A stretch of DNA of 64,000 nt from Providencia hangzhouensis (lineage in GTDB: Bacteria; Pseudomonadota; Gammaproteobacteria; Enterobacterales; Enterobacteriaceae), in the NCBI RefSeq assembly GCF_029193595.2, contig NZ_CP135052.1:682001-746000 (forward strand). The letters run 5' to 3'. Of this stretch, positions 35,528 through 44,843 are shown piece by piece (positions within the stretch are counted from its first letter, which is position 1; the number at the start of each line of letters is the position of its first letter). The notes below the pieces were generated by a model. It searched no databases. It worked only from the letters and a program-made list of their open reading frames with translations, and had not been told where the DNA came from. The position numbers and the translations under genes were made by a program.

Positions 35528-36913
35528 GTGGCAAAAGGGGTTAAAAGGGCGTTTGTCTGTAATGATTGCGGGGCGGATTATCCGCGTTGGCAAGGGCAAT
35601 GCAGCGCGTGTCATGCATGGAACACCATTACGGAAGTGCGTCTGGCCTCCACAAATTCTTCATCACGTACTGACCGTTTAACGGGGTATGCAGGTAATGC
35701 GGCTGGGGTAAGTAAGGTTCAGAAGCTGTCTGAAATTAGCCTTGAAGAACTTCCTCGTTTTACTACAGGGTTTAAAGAGTTTGACCGCGTACTTGGCGGG
35801 GGAGTCGTACCGGGCAGTGCTATCCTAATTGGAGGTAACCCGGGAGCGGGTAAGAGTACCTTATTGCTGCAAACCATGTGTTTGTTGTCGCGTGAAATGA
35901 AAACCTTATATGTGACAGGGGAAGAGTCACTTCAACAAGTTGCGATGCGAGCGCACCGTTTAGGGCTACCGACTGACTCACTCAATATGCTGTCAGAAAC
36001 CAGTATTGAGCAAATTTGTTTAACAGCGGAGCAAGAACAGCCCAAACTGATGGTGATTGACTCCATCCAAGTGATGCATATGGCAGATATTCAATCCTCT
36101 CCGGGCAGTGTGGCACAAGTCAGGGAAACCGCGGCTTACCTTACCCGTTTTGCGAAAACCCGTGGCGTTGCCATTATTATGGTTGGCCACGTCACTAAAG
36201 ATGGCTCATTAGCAGGACCTAAAGTCCTCGAACACTGTATTGACTGTTCTATCATGCTAGATGGCGATGCGGATAACCGCTTTCGTACCTTACGTAGCCA
36301 TAAAAACCGCTTTGGGGCAGTCAATGAGTTAGGCGTATTTGCCATGACAGAACAAGGGCTTAAAGAGGTCAGTAATCCTTCTGCAATTTTCCTAAGTCGT
36401 GGTGACGAAATTACCTCAGGTAGCTCCGTGATGGTAGTATGGGAAGGGACAAGACCGCTGCTGGTGGAGATCCAAGCGCTAGTAGACCATTCGATGATGT
36501 CTAACCCACGGCGTGTTGCGGTCGGGCTTGAACAAAACCGTTTGGCCATTTTATTGGCAGTATTACACCGTCATGGTGGCTTGCAAATGTCAGATCAAGA
36601 CGTTTTTGTCAACGTCGTGGGTGGGGTAAAAGTAACTGAAACCAGTGCGGATTTAGCACTATTACTTTCTTTGGTTTCGAGTTTTCGCGACCGCCCATTA
36701 CCTAGAGATCTGGTGGTCTTTGGTGAGGTGGGGCTTGCAGGGGAAATTCGTCCAGTTCCAAGTGGTCAGGAACGTATCTCTGAAGCAGCAAAACATGGTT
36801 TTAAGCGTGCTATTGTGCCCCATGCGAATATGCCAAAGAAATCACCGCCAGATATGAAAGTGTATGGCGTGAAAAAGTTAGCGGACGCATTAAGTATTTT
36901 GGATGAACTATAA
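35528..36913 (+). CDS. radA: DNA repair protein RadA (Sms)
   Basis: A RecA-like branch-migration helicase active in recombination. 461 residues. Zinc finger C11-x2-C14...C25-x2-C28, Walker A GGNPGAGKS at 102-110, the RadA-specific KNRFG motif near residue 257, and a C-terminal Lon-protease-like domain (VFGEVGLAGEIRPV). It starts with GTG 35528 after AAGAGGAG. It is followed closely by nadR, as in E. coli. Confidence 0.96.
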   Translation: MAKGVKRAFVCNDCGADYPRWQGQCSACHAWNTITEVRLASTNSSSRTDRLTGYAGNAAGVSKVQKLSEISLEELPRFTTGFKEFDRVLGGGVVPGSAILIGGNPGAGKSTLLLQTMCLLSREMKTLYVTGEESLQQVAMRAHRLGLPTDSLNMLSETSIEQICLTAEQEQPKLMVIDSIQVMHMADIQSSPGSVAQVRETAAYLTRFAKTRGVAIIMVGHVTKDGSLAGPKVLEHCIDCSIMLDGDADNRFRTLRSHKNRFGAVNELGVFAMTEQGLKEVSNPSAIFLSRGDEITSGSSVMVVWEGTRPLLVEIQALVDHSMMSNPRRVAVGLEQNRLAILLAVLHRHGGLQMSDQDVFVNVVGGVKVTETSADLALLLSLVSSFRDRPLPRDLVVFGEVGLAGEIRPVPSGQERISEAAKHGFKRAIVPHANMPKKSPPDMKVYGVKKLADALSILDEL

Positions 36914-36942
36914 GCTTTTAATCTAGGGTAAAAGGAAAATAC

Positions 36943-38178
36943 ATGGCTGAATTTGACTATCTTAAAAACGCAATCAAACGAGCGGGTTACACGCTCCAGC
37001 AAGTTGCGGATGCGACAGATATGACCAAAGGCTATCTCAGCCAGTTGATTAACGACAAAATTAAAAGCCCCAGCGCACAAAAAATCGCGGCATTGCATCG
37101 TTTTTTAGGCCTTGAATACCCTATTCAGCAAAAAACGATTGGCGTGGTGTTTGGCAAATTTTATCCATTACATACTGGGCATATTTATTTGATTCAACGG
37201 GCATGTAGCCAAGTCGATGAGCTCCACGTCATTCTCTGCCATGATGAACCCCGTGATAAGGACTTGTTTGTTAACAGTTCTATGTCTCAACAACCCACAG
37301 TAAGCGACCGTTTACGCTGGTTATTACAAACTTTTAAATATCAAAAGAATATTCATATTCACTCATTTGATGAAAATGGCATAGAGCCATATCCACACGG
37401 TTGGGAAGTGTGGAGTGATGGAATGAAAGGCTTTTTGAAAAAGCATAATATTAATCCAAGTTTTATCTATTCAGGGGAAGTGAATGACGTGCCGCGGTAT
37501 AAAAAATACTTAGGTATCGAAACCATCTTGATTGACCCTGAGCGCACGTTTATGAATATTAGCGGTAACCAAATTCGTCAGGCGCCGTTTCGTTATTGGG
37601 AATATATTCCAACTGAAGTGAAACCCTTTTTTGTGCGTAAAGTCGCTATTCTTGGTGGCGAGTCAAGTGGTAAATCGACGTTAGTCAATAAGTTAGCCAA
37701 TATTTTCAATACATCCAGTGCATGGGAATATGGCCGAGACTATGTGTTTAGTCACTTAGGTGGTGATGAGATGGCATTGCAATATTCTGACTACGACAAA
37801 ATCGCCTTGGGACACGCTCAATATATTGATTTTGCAGTGAAATATGCTAATAAAGTGGCATTTATTGATACCGACTTTGTCACGACTCAAGCCTTTTGTT
37901 TGCGCTATGAAGGCAAAGAGCATCCATTTGTTCAGGCATTGATAGACGAATACCGATTCGATTTAGTAATAGTTTTAGAGAATAACACCCCTTGGGTCGC
38001 TGATGGTTTAAGAAGCTTGGGGAGTGATAAAGACCGGAAAGCGTTCCAAGGCTTACTCATTGAAATGCTTAAGAAAAACAATATTGAATTTGTGCGTGTA
38101 GAATCCTCAGATTATGACACACGTTTCTTGGAGTGCGTCACCCTTGTTCAGCAGTTACTGATGTTGGATGACTTATAA
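36943..38178 (+). CDS. nadR: NAD metabolism regulator / NMN adenylyltransferase / ribosylnicotinamide kinase
   Basis: A 411-residue trifunctional protein. The N-terminal HTH (YTLQQVADATDMTKGYLSQLIND) represses NAD synthesis genes. The nucleotidyltransferase domain (VVFGKFYPLHTGHIYLIQRA) makes NAD from NMN. The C-terminal kinase domain (ILGGESSGKSTLVNKLA) phosphorylates nicotinamide riboside. AGGGTAAAAGG lies before the ATG. It is 29 bases after radA, probably co-transcribed. Confidence 0.96.
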   Translation: MAEFDYLKNAIKRAGYTLQQVADATDMTKGYLSQLINDKIKSPSAQKIAALHRFLGLEYPIQQKTIGVVFGKFYPLHTGHIYLIQRACSQVDELHVILCHDEPRDKDLFVNSSMSQQPTVSDRLRWLLQTFKYQKNIHIHSFDENGIEPYPHGWEVWSDGMKGFLKKHNINPSFIYSGEVNDVPRYKKYLGIETILIDPERTFMNISGNQIRQAPFRYWEYIPTEVKPFFVRKVAILGGESSGKSTLVNKLANIFNTSSAWEYGRDYVFSHLGGDEMALQYSDYDKIALGHAQYIDFAVKYANKVAFIDTDFVTTQAFCLRYEGKEHPFVQALIDEYRFDLVIVLENNTPWVADGLRSLGSDKDRKAFQGLLIEMLKKNNIEFVRVESSDYDTRFLECVTLVQQLLMLDDL

Positions 38179-38194
38179 ATAAAGTCACCCAATG

Positions 38195-38222
38195 AAAAAC
38201 GGCATCGAATGATGCCGTTTTG
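38195..38222 (+). terminator. Rho-independent terminator after nadR
   Basis: AAAACGGCATC-GAAT-GATGCCGTTTT, 11-bp stem, 16 bases after the stop. Confidence 0.92.
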
Positions 38223-38242
38223 ATTCTATCTATATGATATCG

Positions 38243-38368
38243 ATCCCTTAAATAATTTGAATTATAGGTAGGCGGCAAGAGAGTGAGTCCCTAGGAGCAT
38301 ACACCAGTATGTGACTAGGGCTCACGAAAGCAGCCAACACCGCTATAATTCTAAATTATGACAGGGAT
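38243..38368 (-). repeat. ERIC element, copy 6 (nadR-ettA)
   Basis: A reverse-orientation ERIC bounded by ATCCCT/AGGGAT. Its right end coincides with the last base of the ettA stop codon, so the element supplies the immediate 3' end of the ettA message. Confidence 0.9.
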
Positions 38369-40035
38369 TATTTGGTCATACGCTTATACTTCATACGATG
38401 TGGCTGCAACGCTTCCGCGCCTAACGTCCGTTTTTTGTAATCTTCATATTCAGAGAAGTTACCTTCGAAGAACGTAATATTACCTTCGTCTTGGTAATCA
38501 ATGATATGCGTTGCAATACGGTCAAGGAACCAACGGTCATGGGAAATAACCATGGCACAGCCCGGGAACTCTAACAGGGCGTTTTCCAGCGCACGTAAAG
38601 TTTCAACGTCGAGGTCGTTGGTTGGTTCATCGAGTAACAGGACGTTACCGCCCACTTGCAGTAATTTGGCTAAGTGTAAACGGCCACGTTCACCACCAGA
38701 TAACTCACCAACACGTTTACCTTGGTCAACGCCTTTAAAGTTAAAGCGACCCACATAAGCGCGACTTGGAATTTCAAAGTTACCAATACGCATGATGTCT
38801 TGGCCGTTAGAAATTTCTTCCCAGACAGTTTTGCTGTCGTCCATCGCATCACGGAACTGGTCAACAGAGGCAATTTTCACGGTATCACCTAACGTGATTG
38901 AGCCAGAGTCCGGTTGCTCTTGGCCCGATATCATACGGAACAGAGTGGATTTACCTGCACCGTTAGGACCGATAATTCCCACAATTGCCCCTTTCGGGAT
39001 TGAGAAATTCAGGTTATCAATCAGAACACGATCACCATAGGATTTACTTAGGTTTTCAACCTCGATAACTTTATCCCCTAAACGCGGTCCAGGTGGAATA
39101 AAGAGTTCGCTGGTTTCATTACGTTTTTGATATTCCACGCTATTGAGTTCTTCAAATCGAGCCAAACGCGCCTTACCTTTAGCCTGACGGCCTTTTGGAT
39201 TTTGGCGGATCCACTCAAGCTCTTTTTCGATAGATTTACGACGAGCGGCTTCTGTAGAGGCTTCTTGCGCCAAACGTTCATCTTTTTGCTCAAGCCAAGA
39301 AGAGTAGTTACCTTCCCAAGGAATACCTTCACCACGGTCAAGTTCGAGGATCCAACCCGCGACGTTATCTAAGAAGTAACGGTCATGCGTGATAGCCACA
39401 ACAGTACCTTCGTAGTCGTGTAAGAAACGCTCTAACCAGGCAACAGACTCGGCATCCAAGTGGTTGGTTGGCTCATCGAGCAGCAACATATCGGGTTTTT
39501 CGAGTAGTAAGCGGCAAATGGCGACACGACGACGTTCACCCCCAGAAAGGTTTTCAATTTTAGCATCCCAAGCTGGCAGGCGCAGTGCATCCGCCGCTCG
39601 CTCTAATTGGTTGTCTAAATTATGACCATCTTGTGCGGAGATAATGGCTTCTAACTCGCCTTGCTCTTTCGCGAGTTTATCGAAATCTGCCCCTTCTTCC
39701 GCGTAAGCTGCATAAACTTCGTCTAAGCGTGTTAATGCATTTTTCACTTCGCTAACCGCTTCTTCAACAGCTTCGCGTACGGTGTGCTCAAGGTTTAGCT
39801 TCGGTTCTTGCGGAAGATAACCGATTTTCAGACCCGGTTGTGGACGTGCTTCACCTTCAATATCGGTATCAATACCCGCCATAATACGCAGTAACGTTGA
39901 TTTACCGGCACCGTTAAGACCTAAAACACCGATCTTAGCCCCCGGAAAGAAGCTCAGAGAGATATTTTTTAAAATATGACGTTTCGGTGGAACAATTTTT
40001 CCAACCCGATACATACTGTAGACGTATTGAGCCAA
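38368..40035 (-). CDS. ettA: Energy-dependent translational throttle protein
   Basis: A 555-residue ABC-F protein that binds the ribosomal E site and gates the first peptide bond according to the ATP/ADP ratio. Two ABC domains (Walker A GLNGAGKST and GPNGAGKST, signatures LSGGERRR and LSGGERGR, Walker B LLLDEPTNHLD and LLLDEPTNDLD) are joined by the linker with the basic RQNPKGRQAKGKARLARFEEL arm. The length equals E. coli EttA. There is no membrane domain. Confidence 0.97.
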   Translation of the reverse strand: MAQYVYSMYRVGKIVPPKRHILKNISLSFFPGAKIGVLGLNGAGKSTLLRIMAGIDTDIEGEARPQPGLKIGYLPQEPKLNLEHTVREAVEEAVSEVKNALTRLDEVYAAYAEEGADFDKLAKEQGELEAIISAQDGHNLDNQLERAADALRLPAWDAKIENLSGGERRRVAICRLLLEKPDMLLLDEPTNHLDAESVAWLERFLHDYEGTVVAITHDRYFLDNVAGWILELDRGEGIPWEGNYSSWLEQKDERLAQEASTEAARRKSIEKELEWIRQNPKGRQAKGKARLARFEELNSVEYQKRNETSELFIPPGPRLGDKVIEVENLSKSYGDRVLIDNLNFSIPKGAIVGIIGPNGAGKSTLFRMISGQEQPDSGSITLGDTVKIASVDQFRDAMDDSKTVWEEISNGQDIMRIGNFEIPSRAYVGRFNFKGVDQGKRVGELSGGERGRLHLAKLLQVGGNVLLLDEPTNDLDVETLRALENALLEFPGCAMVISHDRWFLDRIATHIIDYQDEGNITFFEGNFSEYEDYKKRTLGAEALQPHRMKYKRMTK

Positions 40036-40221
40036 TTTATTTACCTTTTGATTTGTAAAGGGAATTTTAGTTTTTTAGTCTATTTTTGCTTTAACAAGCT
40101 TAGGCTGAAAAGCATTTAATAAACAGCTATATAATTTTCTAGAACTATACCTGAACATCAGAAGATCATCCATCCCTCTCAGTGATACAAGCTTGATGAC
40201 TTTCTATTATCAATTTGTGGG

Positions 40222-40247
40222 TGTATAGTGTGTCTATACGCTATACA
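40222..40247. promoter_or_regulatory. Candidate higBA operator
   Basis: The inverted repeat TGTATAG...CTATACA, with an extra internal CTATAC half-site, lies just upstream of the higB Shine-Dalgarno sequence. HigA-type antitoxins bind such short inverted repeats to autoregulate. Confidence 0.6.
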
Positions 40248-40258
40248 AGGAGTTGGCC

Positions 40259-40540
40259 ATGATAAAAAGTTTTAAACATAAAGGAATTGAACACTTTTTT
40301 AAAATGGGCATTACGTCTGGTATTCAATCGAAGCACATAACAAAGTTACGGGTACAACTGACTGCGCTCAATGTTGCTAAAAAACCACAAGATATGTCTG
40401 CACCAAGTTGGAATCTCCATCAATTAAAACGGGGAGATTTGCAGCATCATTGGGCAATATCAGTGAATGGAAACTGGCGACTCACATTTAAATTTGAGGG
40501 TGAAGATGCCATTCTCGTTGATTATCAAGATTATCATTAA
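40259..40540 (+). CDS. higB: HigB-family toxin (RelE/ParE fold mRNA interferase)
   Basis: A 93-residue toxin. HigB proteins cut mRNA on the ribosome. Conserved stretches: [10 protein letters not shown] at the N-terminus, [24 protein letters not shown] and the terminal [14 protein letters not shown] 40259 follows AAGGAG; the in-frame TTG 40253 is inside that site region and less likely. As usual for hig, the toxin gene precedes the antitoxin, 14 bases away. The pair lies between ettA and slt, both backbone genes, so it is an inserted accessory module. Confidence 0.9.
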   Translation: MIKSFKHKGIEHFFKMGITSGIQSKHITKLRVQLTALNVAKKPQDMSAPSWNLHQLKRGDLQHHWAISVNGNWRLTFKFEGEDAILVDYQDYH

Positions 40541-40554
40541 GTAAGGTGAACATA

Positions 40555-40860
40555 ATGAGCAAAATGCATAATCCAGTACATCCGGGTATCGTTTTACGTG
40601 AATATTTAGAGGGTATTTCAGTCACTGAAGCTGCAAAAGCATTGGAGGTAACACGTACAACTCTCTCGCGTATTCTCAACGGTAAGAGCGGTATTTCGGC
40701 AGATATGGCGATACGATTAGAAATGGCACTCGGAACCAGTGCTGAAATGTGGGTTGAGATGCAAGCCCAGTATGAACTTTGGCGAGCTTCTTTGGAAAAA
40801 CGCCCCGCCATTAAACCTTTATTTCCGCGGAGGGAAGGTTGTAAGTCATTCATGGACTGA
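40555..40860 (+). CDS. higA: HigA-family antitoxin
   Basis: A 101-residue XRE-family antitoxin. [14 protein letters not shown] at the N-terminus and the helix-turn-helix [26 protein letters not shown] are typical of HigA/VapI antitoxins, followed by the [16 protein letters not shown] segment. AAGGTG precedes ATG 40555; an in-frame GTG (40546) is possible. It neutralises HigB and probably represses the operon through the inverted repeat upstream. Confidence 0.92.
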   Translation: MSKMHNPVHPGIVLREYLEGISVTEAAKALEVTRTTLSRILNGKSGISADMAIRLEMALGTSAEMWVEMQAQYELWRASLEKRPAIKPLFPRREGCKSFMD

Positions 40861-40959
40861 ATGGTACGTAAAAGACTGTAAAGTCGAAAAATTCAAGAAC
40901 TCTCTGCTGTTACTAAATAAAAACTTTCGGTAGCATTAACATTATTGATATATGTTTAA

Positions 40960-41101
40960 TATACCCATAATCCTTCAAGTCGCAGCGCTTTTCGTTGAGG
41001 TATAAGTGACTACGCTCAGCTAGCCGAGTCGCATAGTTTATCTATGCTCCCTGTCTATCTTCGCTTGTCGCTGGCCTGTAACTCGAATTATTTGGGGTAT
41101 A
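40960..41101 (+). repeat. ERIC element, copy 7 (higA-slt), enlarged
   Basis: A 142-bp copy bounded by TATACCC/GGGGTATA. It carries about 15 extra bases in the left arm (around TTCGTTGAGGTATAAG), a known type of ERIC length variation. Confidence 0.85.
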
Positions 41102-41143
41102 TATAGGTTAAGGTCTTTCCTGTATTTTGACTTTAGTTTAGCG

Positions 41144-43072
41144 ATGGAGCGAGTGAATATGAAAGGTTGGTTAGCGGCAGTACCTGTGACAATGTTGCTG
41201 GTTTCCAGCGCAGTATGGGCGGATTCCTTACAGGCACAACGGGAGCGTTATCAGGCAATTAAGGTTGCATGGGATGCCAATAAAATGGATGAAGTCGAGC
41301 GCTTGCTGCCGACCTTGCATGATTACCCACTTTACCCTTATCTCGCTTATCGTGAGTTAACTCAAGACTTGGATATTATCTCGCCACGACAAGTTCAGGA
41401 GTTTATTAATACCTACCCAACCTTGCCTGTCGCTAAAAATCTCAAAACACGCTTTGTCAACGAACTAGCTCGCCGCCAAGAGTGGAAATCGCTGCTTGAA
41501 TTTAGCCCTGAGGCGCCAAAACCTGCCGAAGCCCAATGTAATTTTTATTTTGCTAATTGGGCTGTGGGAAATAAACAAGTTGCTTGGCAAGGGGCAGAAA
41601 AAGCTTGGTTAAATGGCCGTTCAATGCCGAGTGCTTGTGATAAATTATTTAACGAATGGGAAAAAGCGGGTTATTTAACCCCTGAGATGACCCTTGAACG
41701 TATTAATTTAGCCATAAAAGAGGGCAATACATCGATTGCTAGTTATTTAGCAAAACGCTTACCAACCAGTTATAAAACGATTGGTGATGCGCTAGTGAAA
41801 TTACAAAATGACCCAGCCTCAGTCGTGACATTCGCTAAAACGATGACGCCAACGGATTTTACTCGCCAAGCCACCATCGCGGCCTTTAGCCGTTATGCGC
41901 GCCAATCTCCTGATGCGGCTCGTACAGTACTTAATAGCATAAGTTCTGCACAAAAAATGAATATGGCAGAAAAGCAGTTACTTAAAGACAGTATTGCTTG
42001 GCAATATATGGGTGATGTGACCCCTGAACAGGCCCAATGGCGTGATGAGACCATTCAAGAAAGCAATTCATCGTCATTGAAAGAGCGTCGTGTTCGTTTA
42101 GCGTTGGGAGCTGGTGATAAAACCGGTGTCGCGTCATGGTTAAAACGCTTGCCAGCGGAAGTGAAAAATAAAGAAGAGTGGCAATATTGGCAGGCCATCA
42201 CGTTAATTGATGCAGGTAAAAAAGCAGAAGGTGAGACGTTACTTCGCCAATTAACTGAAAAACGCGGTTTCTACCCAATGGTTGCAGCACAAGTCTTAGA
42301 AGTAGATTACCCTGTATACGTTAAAACGGCCGTTAAGCCAGACTCAAGCATTAATAAACTCCCAGAAGTTCAGCGGGTTAGAGAGTTAATGTATTGGGAG
42401 CTAGACAACCTCGCTCGTTCTGAATGGGTGAGTTTAGTGGCATCGCTTCCAGCAAACCAGCAAGAGCAATTGGCTCGTTATGCGTTTGATAATAAATGGG
42501 CTGACCTCAGTGTTCAAGCGACTATCACAGCTAAACTTTGGGATCACCTAGAAGAACGTTTCCCATTAGCATGGGATAAAGAATTCAATTTATATACCAA
42601 GTCGAAAGATATTCAAAAAAGCTATGCAATGGCCATTGCTCGCCAAGAAAGTGCATGGAACCCACAAGCTCGCTCGCCCGTTGGTGCGACAGGTTTGATG
42701 CAGTTGATGCCAGCGACAGCAAAACATACCGCACAAAAGCAAGGTATTAATTATGTGAATGCGAGCCAGTTGACCAATCCTACGACCAATATTGAACTAG
42801 GGACGGCGTATCTGGAAGATGTTTATCAGCAATTTGGTAATAACCGTATTTTAGCCAGTGCGGCTTATAATGCAGGCCCATCCCGTGTGACTCGTTGGTT
42901 AGGTAACAGTGGTGGGCGTATTGATGCAGTCGCATTTGTTGAAAGCATCCCGTTCTCAGAAACCCGCGGTTATGTGAAAAATGTTCTATCGTATGATTTA
43001 TTTTATCGACATTTTATGGGGCAGAAGAATAGTAAGGTGTTGCTTTCGAATGAATGGAATATGAAATACTAA
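41144..43072 (+). CDS. slt: Soluble lytic murein transglycosylase Slt70
   Basis: A periplasmic enzyme that cleaves peptidoglycan between MurNAc and GlcNAc, forming 1,6-anhydro ends. 642 residues (E. coli 645). A signal peptide ends at VWA-DS. The alpha-helical U and L superhelix domains follow, then the catalytic C domain with MAIARQESAWNPQARSPVGA (catalytic Glu in RQES), GLMQLMPATA and AAYNAGPSRV. The start is placed at ATG 41144 because MER aligns with the E. coli MEK start; ATG 41159 has the better Shine-Dalgarno (GGAG). Confidence 0.95.
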   Translation: MERVNMKGWLAAVPVTMLLVSSAVWADSLQAQRERYQAIKVAWDANKMDEVERLLPTLHDYPLYPYLAYRELTQDLDIISPRQVQEFINTYPTLPVAKNLKTRFVNELARRQEWKSLLEFSPEAPKPAEAQCNFYFANWAVGNKQVAWQGAEKAWLNGRSMPSACDKLFNEWEKAGYLTPEMTLERINLAIKEGNTSIASYLAKRLPTSYKTIGDALVKLQNDPASVVTFAKTMTPTDFTRQATIAAFSRYARQSPDAARTVLNSISSAQKMNMAEKQLLKDSIAWQYMGDVTPEQAQWRDETIQESNSSSLKERRVRLALGAGDKTGVASWLKRLPAEVKNKEEWQYWQAITLIDAGKKAEGETLLRQLTEKRGFYPMVAAQVLEVDYPVYVKTAVKPDSSINKLPEVQRVRELMYWELDNLARSEWVSLVASLPANQQEQLARYAFDNKWADLSVQATITAKLWDHLEERFPLAWDKEFNLYTKSKDIQKSYAMAIARQESAWNPQARSPVGATGLMQLMPATAKHTAQKQGINYVNASQLTNPTTNIELGTAYLEDVYQQFGNNRILASAAYNAGPSRVTRWLGNSGGRIDAVAFVESIPFSETRGYVKNVLSYDLFYRHFMGQKNSKVLLSNEWNMKY

Positions 43073-43073
43073 A

Positions 43074-43201
43074 AATACTCTTCATATTTCGAATTGTAGG
43101 GGTGTTGGCTACGTTTGCTAACCCTAGTCACATACTTGTGTATGCTCCTAGGGCTTAGCATCACTTGCCGCCTACCTACAATCCGAACTATTTTGAGTAT
43201 T
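43074..43201 (+). repeat. ERIC element, copy 8 (slt-trpR)
   Basis: A 128-bp copy two bases after the slt stop, bounded by AATACTC/GAGTATT. It is nearly identical to copy 11, 819 bases downstream on the other side of trpR. Confidence 0.9.
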
Positions 43202-43203
43202 CA

Positions 43204-43321
43204 TATTTTTATATTTCGATTTATAGGGGCTTCGTATGTTAGCTTTAGTTGCATACAGGTGTATGCTCCCCGAGCTATCCTCGCTGGTCGCCTAGTCACA
43301 ACTCAAACTATTTAGCGTATT
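43204..43321 (+). repeat. ERIC element, copy 9 (slt-trpR), degenerate
   Basis: A shortened, diverged copy (TTTCGATTTATAGGGGC ... CACAACTCAAACTATTTAGCGTATT) head-to-tail after copy 8. Confidence 0.75.
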
Positions 43322-43416
43322 AACGCAGTAACTAAATGAAATTTGGTTATTTTTTGTATTGTTGAAGCTTGAAAAGCGTTTGGTTGATGATTTCTAATAA
43401 GAGTGTGTTATTATTT

Positions 43417-43434
43417 GTACTAGTTAAATAGTAT
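43417..43434. promoter_or_regulatory. Candidate trp operator of trpR
   Basis: GTACTAGTTAAATAGTAT is very close to the symmetric trp operator core GnACTAGTTAACTAGTnC. It lies 13 bases before the trpR ATG, downstream of a TTGATG/TTATTAT promoter-like pair, consistent with autorepression. Confidence 0.75.
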
Positions 43435-43447
43435 GGGTGGATAAACG

Positions 43448-43765
43448 ATGACAGTAAATCAACAACATGACCCGGCGCTGACTGCCGATGAGAACGCTGA
43501 CTGGCTGCGCTTTGTGAATTTATTACAATTGGCATTTGAACAAGATATTCATCTGCCAGTTCTTCAGTTATTACTCACGCCAGATGAGCGTACAGCGTTA
43601 GCGACTCGCGTTAAAATTGTACAAGAACTGATGCGCGGTGAAATGAGCCAAAGAGAACTGAAAAATGAGCTAGGAGTGGGAATAGCAACTATTACTCGGG
43701 GTTCGAATAGCTTAAAGTCAGCGCCTATTTCTGTGAAGGAGTGGTTAGAGCAGCAACTTCTCTAA
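43448..43765 (+). CDS. trpR: Trp operon repressor
   Basis: A 105-residue all-helical dimeric repressor that binds L-tryptophan and the trp operators. [53 protein letters not shown] covers helices C to E with the helix-turn-helix. The length and gene position after slt match E. coli. Regulated by its own product through the operator upstream. It is boxed between five ERIC copies. Confidence 0.97.
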   Translation: MTVNQQHDPALTADENADWLRFVNLLQLAFEQDIHLPVLQLLLTPDERTALATRVKIVQELMRGEMSQRELKNELGVGIATITRGSNSLKSAPISVKEWLEQQLL

Positions 43766-43892
43766 AATACGCGTCATATTTTGCGCTGTGGCGTTGTTGG
43801 CTGCATTCGGTTACCCGAATCGCATACTTGTGTATGCTCATCGGGATAACCTCACTTGCCGCCTAGCCACAACCCAAACTATTTAGCGTATT
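43766..43892 (+). repeat. ERIC element, copy 10 (trpR-yjjX)
   Basis: A 127-bp copy beginning one base after the trpR stop, bounded by AATACGC/GCGTATT. First of three head-to-tail copies. Confidence 0.9.
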
Positions 43893-44020
43893 GGTATTTA
43901 TTGTATTTCAAATTGTAGGGGTGTTGGCTACGTTTGCTAACCCTAGTCACATACTTGTGTATGCTCCTAGGGCTTAGCATCATTTGCCGCCGACCTACAA
44001 TTCGAACTATTTTGAGTATT
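43893..44020 (+). repeat. ERIC element, copy 11 (trpR-yjjX)
   Basis: A 128-bp copy immediately adjoining copy 10. Its body is almost the same as copy 8, including the variant GCTAACCCTAGTCACATAC. Confidence 0.9.
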
Positions 44021-44022
44021 CA

Positions 44023-44139
44023 TATTTTTATATTTCAATTTGTAGGGGGGTTGGCTTAGTTCATTCGCCCTAGTCACATACTTGTGTATGCTGCTGCTCT
44101 CTTGCCGCTTTTTTCCCACAATCCGAACTATTTAGAATA
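44023..44139 (+). repeat. ERIC element, copy 12 (trpR-yjjX), degenerate
   Basis: A third copy, about 117 bp, with a damaged right arm (GCTGCTGCTCTCTTGCCGC) and a T-rich insertion before the ACAATCCGAACTATTTAGAATATG end. Confidence 0.8.
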
Positions 44140-44171
44140 TGAAAGGGATGTATATTTCAGGTAAATAGGTA

Positions 44172-44198
44172 CAAAAAAAGTATGGTTTCCCATACTTT
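44172..44198 (-). terminator. Rho-independent terminator for yjjX
   Basis: Read on the minus strand, AAAGTATGG-GAAA-CCATACTTT is followed by a T run (T7). Confidence 0.85.
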
Positions 44199-44254
44199 AG
44201 TGTGAAAAGAGTGGTGTTTAATCGCACATGCAATTTTAATTATTTTAAGTATAA

Positions 44255-44791
44255 TTAATCTTCTACTTGGTTTAGCTCTTTATAAATTTCATGCTTAATG
44301 GGAACTAAGGCCAATATCAAGGCTTGTTGGTAAACACTAGTGCGAGTTAATACCCCATCAGTGAAAAAACCAATGGCACCACCTTGTTGTTTGATATTAT
44401 CGATGCCTGTTAAAAAGGCCATTTCATCACCGAGTTCGCGGCCTTCACGAATACCCGCCAGAATTTTTTCTGGGATCATAATACTGGCAGAGCGAGATTC
44501 GCCGCGTATTTGCTTATGCTCAATCACTATCCAAGCAAATGTCATATCGTCTTCGATACCTGCTTCAATACCAACCCAAAAATCCGCTTCGGGGCGAACT
44601 TGCCTAGAGGCCATAACGCGCTGTCTAGCCCCAGTACGGGTTTCATTATTACCGATAGGTTGCTGTGGAACACTGCTATCGACATTAATATCTTCAATTT
44701 GATAACTGCCAGCCCCAAAAACAGCATCGAAAGCAAGATGAATCGCTTTAATTTTGGCAGGATTAGTCGTTGCAGCTATAACTTGGTACAT
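44255..44791 (-). CDS. yjjX: Inosine/xanthosine triphosphatase
   Basis: A house-cleaning NTPase that hydrolyses ITP and XTP to the diphosphates, keeping deaminated purines out of nucleic acids. 178 residues (E. coli 170). The family features [31 protein letters not shown] and [26 protein letters not shown] are all present. It is divergent from gpmB with about 50 bases between starts, so promoters overlap. Confidence 0.95.
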   Translation of the reverse strand: MYQVIAATTNPAKIKAIHLAFDAVFGAGSYQIEDINVDSSVPQQPIGNNETRTGARQRVMASRQVRPEADFWVGIEAGIEDDMTFAWIVIEHKQIRGESRSASIMIPEKILAGIREGRELGDEMAFLTGIDNIKQQGGAIGFFTDGVLTRTSVYQQALILALVPIKHEIYKELNQVED

Positions 44792-44843
44792 TAATTATTT
44801 TCCTTTGAACACATACTTCGAAAAGTAATAACGGAACACATCT

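Noticed and set aside
43115..43315. Short open frame after slt
   Set aside because: It lies entirely within ERIC copies 8 and 9.
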